A stretch of DNA of 64,000 nt from the NCBI GenBank assembly GCA_036897095.1, contig JAYMSP010000029.1, positions 1 through 64,000 on the forward strand, given 5' to 3'. Positions 60,208 to 64,000 of the stretch are shown in pieces (position 1 is the stretch's first letter; the number at the start of each line of letters is the position of its first letter). Below the pieces are notes generated by a model that was given only the letters and a program-made list of their open reading frames with translations, did not search any database and was not told the origin of the DNA. Source of the DNA: Plantago elongata (lineage: Eukaryota; Streptophyta; Magnoliopsida; Lamiales; Plantaginaceae). The position numbers and the translations under genes are program-made.

Positions 60208-61441
60208 GAAAGAAATACTACAGAATCAAAGCTAAGATATTGGAATAGTTCTTCATCTTATATATCGTTATTTATAGATTAGGAAACATGTAAGCATTAT
60301 TTATTTCATTGCAGTCCAGAATGATACATTTTATGATATATTTCTTATCTTATATATATTTTACATTTTAAGAACATTAATAATTAATCGTAATTGAGAT
60401 AGATATTACATAGTTTTACAGGAGGCAGATTAAATATAACTTACCTAATCATAAAAGGAGACTGGATGCACATATTTATACGCGAAACGTGTGACATCTA
60501 TTCTAGTATGATATAATCAAATGAAGAAAGACATTTTGCATTAATATTCTTCGTTATTTAATAATAGAATTATATATATGCTATGCGTCTGAAGTATAAT
60601 TCAGATTTACGCTACATGTACTTTGCTAAATAGTATTTCAGCATAGACAATATTCCTTGTTCAATATTAATTGATCGGAGTACACTGCATGTGCTCTTAT
60701 GAATATCATTATTATTATAATATAGGAATTGATTCAATCTTTTATAAATTAATTGTTAGGCTACTTTATATTCTTTATAATGTAAACAAGTTTAGGTTTC
60801 GTAACCTTGTCTTAGGAGAAAAGGGTGAACATTGTAAAATAGTATGGGCTTAATATTACAAGCCATTGTTTTGTGGTTTTGTTATATGATTTCGTTACAA
60901 TAACACCATCACCATCTTAAAAATATTAGATCTAACTGTTTCATTTACCAAAAAAGTTGCTAGCACAAAAAAATTCATACAACTTTCTACCGGAGTGACT
61001 ACCAACAATATACTATACTCCTCATACAACCTAAAAAGTTTCAAATTCCAATTGAAGAACGACACTCGGGACAACTTATCATTTCACTATGTGCTTTTGT
61101 GAATGAACCTTGATTTCATCAAATTCTAGCACTGTGATAATAGAGCCAACTTCTTATATGCCTATCCACGCCCACACTTTATAGTTACACGATTAACCTG
61201 CACACGCCAGACAGAAAGTTATCTACTTTTCTATCAATTTATTCAATCACTTTAATTTATTAATGACTTACAATTTTATTAATATAAAATTATTAATATT
61301 GATATATTATCAATATCGGTAATTAAGAAATAAAATTACAAAGTGTAAATTGGTGAAAACGCATTAAGATGAATTGGAATTGAAAGATATGAAGAAAACA
61401 GAGATGGAGCGAGAGTTGTAATTGAATCAATCAATCAATCA
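60208..61441. other. AT-rich spacer, Helitron 3' side and promoter of next gene
   Basis: No gene or clear Helitron terminus is seen. The last few hundred bases are presumed promoter of the gene at 61442; a short 'atcaatca' repeat just precedes its ATG. Confidence 0.4.
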
Positions 61442-64000
61442 ATGGCTGAATTACCTGGGCAATTGATAAAGGAGCTCCAGATCTACTCCCGGGCAGCTGC
61501 GGGCCTGCCCGGATACACACCGGACGACCCTTCCCTGCCCACTCTTCCGCCCCTGACCACCGCAATCGCCACCCTGGAAGAGCCAACGCCACCGCAACTC
61601 CGCTGCGTCAATTGCAAAGGTAAACTTCTCAGAGGCGTTTCCTCAAACATCTGTGTCTACTGCGCCAAACACCGCCTCAACGATGTCGTTCCTCAGCCTA
61701 TTCACTTCAATTCCACCACTGCCTACCACTGGTTGCTCCGCTCTCTCACCCTTGATGGATCGGTACGTACGCTTACAATTCATTCGTTCATCATCCTTTT
61801 CGTTTCCTTTTGTGTTTGAAATGTGCTGGTTTGATACTTTATTGTGTTTATGTTGTTTTAGAATGCAATGCAATCTACATTTTCGTGGTGTGTGTGTGTA
61901 TCTAATTTGATTCAATCCGGTTAGAATACGACCGAATCTACTGCTGTGTAGATAGGCACCTTGAAGATCAGCATCCTGATTCCCCTTTTTGGATCAATAA
62001 TGATAATACAATTTGGACGGATATGAGTGTGGGTGCTTTAGGCTGCTGATCCGCGGTAGTTTACCTTCGGATGGGTGGTGATATTGGATTAGAGTCATGG
62101 AGCAGTGAGCTTTGGGTAATGGAGAGGAGAATGCAAATGTTAGCTAGGAAAAGATTGTGTGGATGAGTATAATATAATGATCAACAATTAACTAACCTAT
62201 TAACTATCTGTTGAGTCTTGTGAGTTTCCTTAGACTCATTTTCATTTAAAGATCTCAACGAGCCACTGATGGAAGAATTGTGAGGTTAGACAGTAAATTC
62301 CTACTATTCAGTGCTAGAGCAGATATCACCGTGTATAACTATCAGATTTTGAACAAGATCATGATGTAGCTGTCAGGCACTTCCTTAGTCACAACCAATA
62401 ATTCCAAAACGCCACTTTATGATTGAAGAGCTACAAAACTAGGGGGTTTCTTCTATTCTACACGTATTTATTAATTATAATGATTAGGCCTTTTGGCATG
62501 TTTAGCATATTGAATGTAATGATACACACTGTTGCATACATAACATGACCTATAATTTAGCTTAACTTTTGTTTTCTTGAAGTACCTAGTGTCGTGTATT
62601 ACTATTGGAAGCTGTACAAGTTTCTCCATGCATACATTATTTGGAGATTATAATCCACAACCAGCGAGAAGCACGAGTCAGATTGATGCGTTAGTAGGGG
62701 AGGAGAGGTTGGTGGGAAAGATATACTTGTGATTTATTATATAGTCCTTTTTCCTTTGCAGGATAGAATTTTCTTATTTCACTGTATCAACTGCGCAGGG
62801 AAAATCTCTTCGCTTTTGATGTGTCTTATTTTATTGTATTGACTTTGCAGGATCATCACTTTACTTTAGATTAAAGGTAACATCGGTAAAGAGGTTCAAG
62901 TTCTCGGTTACTGTAAAAGATCATGTAAAAATTTATTGTGAAGGCTTTCATTGTTGTTACTCTGTCATGATAAGGAAGCTCTACTGGTCCAATTACTATC
63001 CTTGTATTTTCCCCTTCTCATTTTTCTCTGTATGCATTTCTCTGTAAAACTTTTAGTTTCTGGCATGATATAGAAACAAAGTTTTAGTAAAAAGGAATTC
63101 GAAATAACTATGATCAATGTGTTTTGTTTCCTGCAACTGATTTTGGATGGCAATAGCACATTAAATTATTGGACCAACTTGCAGGAAATGGTCAAATCAT
63201 CAACAGACAAACCTGAGAGAGATAAAGTGCAGAGGTCTCCTAGAGCTGAAATCCCATTGTCTGATTTCTTGAACTTTAAGGTAGTATGGGCTGCTGAAAC
63301 AGAGGAGGAAGAGACAAGTGTTTGTGGCCAGCATGCAGGAGAGAGTACACGCTCCTCGAGGTTAACAGGAGTTTCACCTGATAACTTCTTTATAAAATTG
63401 AATGAGGATGCTTCTAGCCCATCAGATGAACAGCCAGTGCTCCACTATGAAGTTTCCAGCAATGGGTCAACTGAAGCTCCAGCGCATTCGCATGGTGTTC
63501 CAAATTTATTCCAACCTGTCCATTCATCTGATCTTTCTGGGAACTCTTCTGAATGGAAGGCAGATTTTCAGTTTGCTGATTCTGGAATTCAACATGGCGT
63601 TTCTAGCACATCTAGCCAGTTTATCGGTACGTCAGCTGATTCTGCAAATAAATTCCGTGAGACTGAATCTTTTGACCATCTCGGGGGGTCGAATGTTGAT
63701 CTTTCTGCTCACATGGACTCGGTGTTTGGAGAGATTAATGGTCCAAGTATTGCACAGCCGAAAGATGATCCTGCTGCTGCTAAAGCATTTGCAGATTGCA
63801 ATCAAGATGTACTTGAGAATTTTGTTAGCTCCAACGACTTTCAGAGTATTAAGGGGCTTGAACATATTGTTAGCTCTAAGGATGATAACACGTTGACTAA
63901 TCCAAAGGATCTTTCAACTACTGTTGATTTCTTTGATGAATTCAATAGGCAAGCCAGTAATACTTTGGTCACTGAGAATTCAACAGTGACTGAGGAACAT
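61442..64000 (+). CDS. Uncharacterised plant protein with N-terminal zinc-ribbon-like motif (partial, 3' end off window)
   Basis: Exon 1 is 61442-61762 (107 codons); exon 2 starts at 63185 and stays open to the window end (272 codons). GT-AG, in frame. The N-terminus MAELPGQLIKELQIYSRAAAGLPGYTPDDPSLPTLPPL is followed by LRCVNCKGKLLRGVSSNICVYC, a CxxC...CxxC zinc-ribbon-like motif, and TAYHWLLRSLTLDGS. Exon 2 encodes a long Ser/Asp/Glu-rich, probably disordered region (SDFLNFKVVWAAETEEEE, SSDLSGNSSEWKADFQFADS, VDLSAHMDSVFGE). I recognise the family from plants as an uncharacterised protein (a DUF7815-type N-terminus, from memory) and give no function. The WxADFQ-type repeats in the disordered part may be peptide motifs for binding other proteins; that is inference. 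Confidence 0.8.

Noticed and set aside
63402-63896. 164-codon plus-strand open frame
   Set aside because: It overlaps exon 2 of the zinc-ribbon-like gene in another frame; the acidic frame runs open for the whole exon and joins exon 1 in phase.
1-64000. CRISPR arrays, bacterial operons, rRNA genes
   Set aside because: None is present; the window is plant nuclear DNA with spliced genes.

Overview
This window is nuclear DNA from a flowering plant, most likely a eudicot. It has GT-AG introns of very variable length, AT-rich introns and spacers, typical plant nuclear genes (chloroplast-targeted proteins, an RLCK-VII kinase, AXR1) and a dense load of small plant transposons (Stowaway, Tourist, hAT-like MITEs, SINEs, an L1 LINE, a Helitron). 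I cannot name the species from sequence alone.

Layout. 1-1148: AT-rich tandem repeat and spacer. 1149-2939 (-): five-exon receptor-like cytoplasmic kinase. 4290-5820: decayed B3-domain-like locus with a tRNA-Ala-like relic inside it. 6777-7034 (-): small unknown plant protein with a TATA box. 7100-11700: gene-free, holding a clear 8-bp-TSD TIR element, a Tourist MITE and a larger TIR element. 11731-12663 (+): single-exon GT31 glycosyltransferase. 13267-19998 (-): six-exon VDAC porin. 20000-23100: spacer with a near-perfect 95-bp-arm hairpin. 23118-24888 (+): LTD, the LHCP delivery factor. 25283-27962 (-): chloroplast lipocalin CHL/LCNP, convergent with LTD. 29472-41917 (+): RRP6L3, a 12-exon membrane-anchored DEDD exonuclease whose introns hold a SINE, a Stowaway-type element with an LTR-retroelement fossil nested in it, and a hAT-like MITE. 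44092-45905 (-): 5'-truncated L1 LINE. 47114-55783 (-): AXR1, 14 exons, with a SINE and a MITE in one intron. 56940-60160 (+): broken Helitron (Rep and helicase). 61442-64000 (+): first two exons of an uncharacterised zinc-ribbon-like protein that runs off the window.

Functionally the genes are unrelated housekeeping and organelle genes: kinase signalling, wall or glycoprotein glycosylation, mitochondrial outer-membrane transport, light-harvesting protein targeting, photoprotection, RNA turnover and NEDD8/RUB activation. Exon structures for the kinase, VDAC, LTD, CHL and AXR1 were worked out base by base and keep the reading frame throughout. RRP6L3 does so except at one junction (exon 6/7), which I flag. 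I see no new defence or metabolic system. The most unusual items are the 216-bp hairpin centred on a Tourist-like terminus, a small tRNA-derived SINE family with perfect target duplications, the tRNA relic in the B3 remnant, and the RRP6L3 exon-phase problem.
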